A stretch of 64,000 nucleotides of DNA from Prorocentrum cordatum (taxonomy: Eukaryota > Sar > Dinophyceae > Prorocentrales > Prorocentraceae). The stretch spans positions 27,501 through 91,500 of the forward strand of contig CAUYUJ010015832.1 in NCBI GenBank assembly GCA_963575745.1, read 5' to 3'. Below are positions 61,675-64,000 of the stretch, piece after piece (the stretch's first letter is position 1; every line of letters starts with the position of its first letter). A program made the translations under genes and the position numbers. The notes below the pieces were generated by a model that saw nothing but the letters and a program-made list of their open reading frames with translations, was not told the origin of the DNA and made no database searches.

Positions 61675-63835
61675 TCCAGTTGTGCCGGGCGCGCCGGGTG
61701 TGCCGGGTGGGGTGCGCTGGGTGTCCCGTGTGTGCCGGGTGTGCCGGGTGCGCCGGGAAGTCCCAAGTGCGCCGCGTGCCCCGGGTGTGCTGGGTGCGCC
61801 GGGTGCGCCGGGTGTCCCAAGTGTCCCGGGTGTCCCCGGATTTCCGGGTGCGCCGGGTGTCCCGGGTCTCCCGGGTGTGCCAGGTGTCCCGGGTGGTCCG
61901 GGCGTCCCGGGTGTCCCCATGCAGTGTGCCGGGTGTCCCGGATGTCCCGGGTGTCCCGGGCCTGTCCCGGGTGTGCCGGGTGGTGCGCCAGGTGTCTCGG
62001 GTGCGCAGGGTGTGCCGGGTGTCCTGGGTTCGCCGGTGGTGCCGGGTGCGCCGGGTATCCCGGTGTTGCGGGCGCTCGATCTGGGTGCTGGCGCGGTCCC
62101 GGGAGGATGTCCCGGGTGTGCCGGGTGTGCCGGGTGCTCCGGGCGCCCCGGGTGCGCTCAGCGCCGGGTGCCTGGCCGCCGGGTGTGCCGGGTGTGCCGG
62201 GTGCGTTCGGCGCCGGGTGCGCCGGGTGTGCCGGGTGCACTCGGCGCCGGGTGCGCCGGGTGTCCCGGGTGCGCCGGGTGTCCTGGGTGTGTGTGTGTGT
62301 GCTTGGTGTGCCGGGTGTACCGGGTGTGCTGGGTGTCCCCGACATGCCGGGTGTGCCGGGTGTGCCACGTGTCCACGGGTGGTGTCCAGGGTGTCCCGGG
62401 TGTGCTGGGTGCGCCGGGTGTCCCATGGGCACGTTCGCCGGGTGCCCTGGCTGGGCGTGCTGGGTGCCCCGGGTGCCCCGGGTGTGCCCCCGGGTGCCCC
62501 GGGTGTCCCGGGTGTGCCGGGTGCGCCGGGTGTGCCCGGTGTGCCGGGTGCGCCGGGTGTGCCGGGTGCGCCGGGTGCCCCGGGTGTGCCGGGTGTCCCG
62601 GTCCCGGGTGCCCCGGGTGTCCCGGGTGTCCCACGGGCTGGGGCGCCAGCTGCCTTGGGTGTGCCGGGTGCGCCGGGTGCCCCGTGTGTGCCGGGTGTGC
62701 CGGGTGCGCCGGGTGTGTGCCGGGTGCGCCCGGTGTGCCGGGTGCGCTGGGTGTGCCGGGTGTGCTGGGTGTCCCGGGTCTCCCGGGTGCGCCGGGTGCC
62801 CTGGGTGTGCCGGGTGTGTGCCGGGTGCGCCGGGCGAGCCGGGTAATTACGCCGGGTGCGCCGGGTGTGCCGGGTGTGCCGGGTGTCCCCCATGGGTGCC
62901 CCGGGTGTCCCGGGTGTGCCGGGTGCGCCGGGTGTCCCGGGTGTGCCGGGTGCGCCGGGCGCCCCGGGTGCGCTCAGCGCCGGGTGCCCGGCCGCCGGGT
63001 GTGCCGGGTGTGCCGGGTGCGTTCGGCGCCGGGTGCGCCGGGTGTGCCGGGTGCATTCGGCGCCAGGTGCGCCGGGTGTGCGCCGGGTGTCCCGGGTGTG
63101 TGTGTGTGTGTGTGTGTGCTGGGTGTGCCGGGTGTGCCGGGTGTGCCGGGTGTCCCCGACATGCCGGGTGTGCCGGGTGTTCCGGGTGTCCACGGGTGTC
63201 CCAGGTGTCCCGGGTGTGCCGGGTGCGCCGGCACGTTCGCCGGGTGCCCTGGCCGGGTGCACAGGGTGCCCTGGGTGCCCCGGGTGTGCCAGGTGTCCCG
63301 GGTGTGCCGGGTGCGCCGGGTGTGCCGGGTGTGCCGGGTGCGCCGGGTGTGCCCGGTGCGCCGGGCGCCCCGGGTGTGCCGGATGTCCCGGGCGCCCCGG
63401 GTGTGCTGGACGTCCCAGGTGCCCCGGGTGTCCCGCGTGTCCGGGTGTGCCGGGTGTGCCGGGCTGGTGCTCCAGCTGCCCTGGGTGTGCCGGGTGTGCC
63501 GGGTGTCCCGGGTGTGCCGGGTGTGCCGGGTGCGCCGGGTGCGCCGGGTGCGCCGGGTGTGTCGGGTGCGCCGGGTGCCCCGGGTGCGCCGGGTGCCCCG
63601 GGTGTGCCGGGTGTGCCGGGGGTCCCGGGTCTCCGGGGTGCGCCGGGTGCCCCGGGTGTGCGGGGTGTCCCGGGTGTGCCGGGTGCGCCGGGCGAGCCGG
63701 GTACGCCGGGTGTGCCGGGTGTGCCGGGTGCGCCGGGTGTCCCGGGTGTGCCGGGTGCGCCGGGTGTCCCGGGTGTGCCGGGTCCGCCGGGTGTCCCGGG
63801 TGTGCCGGGTCCGCCGGGTTTGCCCCGCACAGACG
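61675..63835. repeat. long 9 bp GC-rich minisatellite with an 816 bp higher-order duplication and GT runs
   Basis: Continuous GGGTGTGCC/GGGTGCGCC/GGGTGTCCC units, the same family as 54895-55670. A segment beginning GCGCCCCGGGTGCGCTCA recurs at 62143 and 62959 (816 bp apart). The similarity continues through a GT run (62289-62300; 63100-63118) and a CCCCGACATGCCGGGTG block. All frames are open. The collagen-like Gly-X-Pro reading comes from the unit. Confidence 0.93.
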
Positions 63836-64000
63836 ACTTTGCTCGAAGAGGGGGACAGGAGGAAGAGGCGGATGAGGAGGAGTAGGAGCACAGGGGGGAA
63901 ATGAATAGGAGGAGAGTGAGGCGAGCAGGGTCGCGGGGGGGGGGCACGAAGGAAGGGCAGATGCGAGCAGAGCGTGGCGATCATGAGGAGGAGAAGGAGG
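63836..64000. other. purine-rich right edge
   Basis: GGA-rich and G-run DNA, apparently entering another GGA array at the window edge. No gene. Confidence 0.5.

Noticed and set aside
61595-63904. Long collagen-like ORFs (Gly-X-Pro), several hundred codons, in overlapping frames
   Set aside because: The 9 bp unit keeps every frame open; variation follows CpG transitions and not codon positions; no start signal or signal peptide is seen.

Overview
The window looks like nuclear DNA of a dinoflagellate (inference, not proven). The reasons are high GC outside the repeats, very long purine/pyrimidine trinucleotide arrays, several decayed retroelements with YVDD- and MDD-type reverse transcriptases, isolated CCCH zinc-finger exons next to microsatellites, and almost no ordinary genes. 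Two runs of exactly 100 N (28187-28286, 58503-58602) mark a scaffolded assembly. I found no rRNA gene, complete tRNA gene, CRISPR array or dinoflagellate spliced-leader sequence.

Centre of interest, 9246-24823: a 15.6 kb tyrosine-recombinase retrotransposon of the DIRS/Ngaro/PAT kind. It has the split direct repeat layout A1 (9246-9376) - coding body - B1 (24168-24397) - A2 (24396-24526) - B2 (24594-24823). The pairs are about 98% (A) and 99% (B) identical. Coding order is: a membrane-spanning ORF, a Gag-like ORF with a CCCH-like knuckle, an ORF with a cytosine-methyltransferase-like N-terminal half, then a Pol polyprotein with reverse transcriptase, RNase H, a second cytosine-methyltransferase-like half and a tyrosine recombinase. 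The body carries several frameshifts, some at G or C homopolymers. The element sits inside an older, decayed reverse transcriptase (7664-9245 and 24824-25110), immediately after its YVDD motif. Removing the element rejoins the RT reading frame with no target duplication. A diverged ~270 bp direct repeat (6211-6481 and 26955-27224) brackets the older element, so this is a nested insertion.

1-6200: GC-rich DNA with a 46 bp tandem repeat, a repeated 14-mer and homopolymer tracts, and no recognisable gene. 27.5-37.8 kb: arrays of GGA, GAT and AAT/ACT trinucleotides, separated by a reverse-strand gene of unknown function (28547-29650), CCCH-finger exon fragments and interspersed repeats. 38.0-42.8 kb: a LINE-like element with an APE-type endonuclease, RT and C2H2 fingers, followed by a downstream ORF whose ATG overlaps the preceding stop (ATGA). 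43-50.3 kb: more arrays, one clear CCCH exon (45772-45970) and several families of composite repeats bounded by trinucleotide arrays. 50.3-54.8 kb: mostly unassigned DNA and a 963 bp tandem duplication. 54.9-55.7 and 61.7-63.8 kb: a 9 bp GC-rich minisatellite that translates as collagen-like Gly-X-Pro. 56.6-61.4 kb: reverse-strand coding fragments, including a KDZ/CxC-type transposase-like gene.

Nearly every coding unit carries frameshifts. Either these are old element copies or the long-read assembly was not fully polished; the sequence alone cannot decide.
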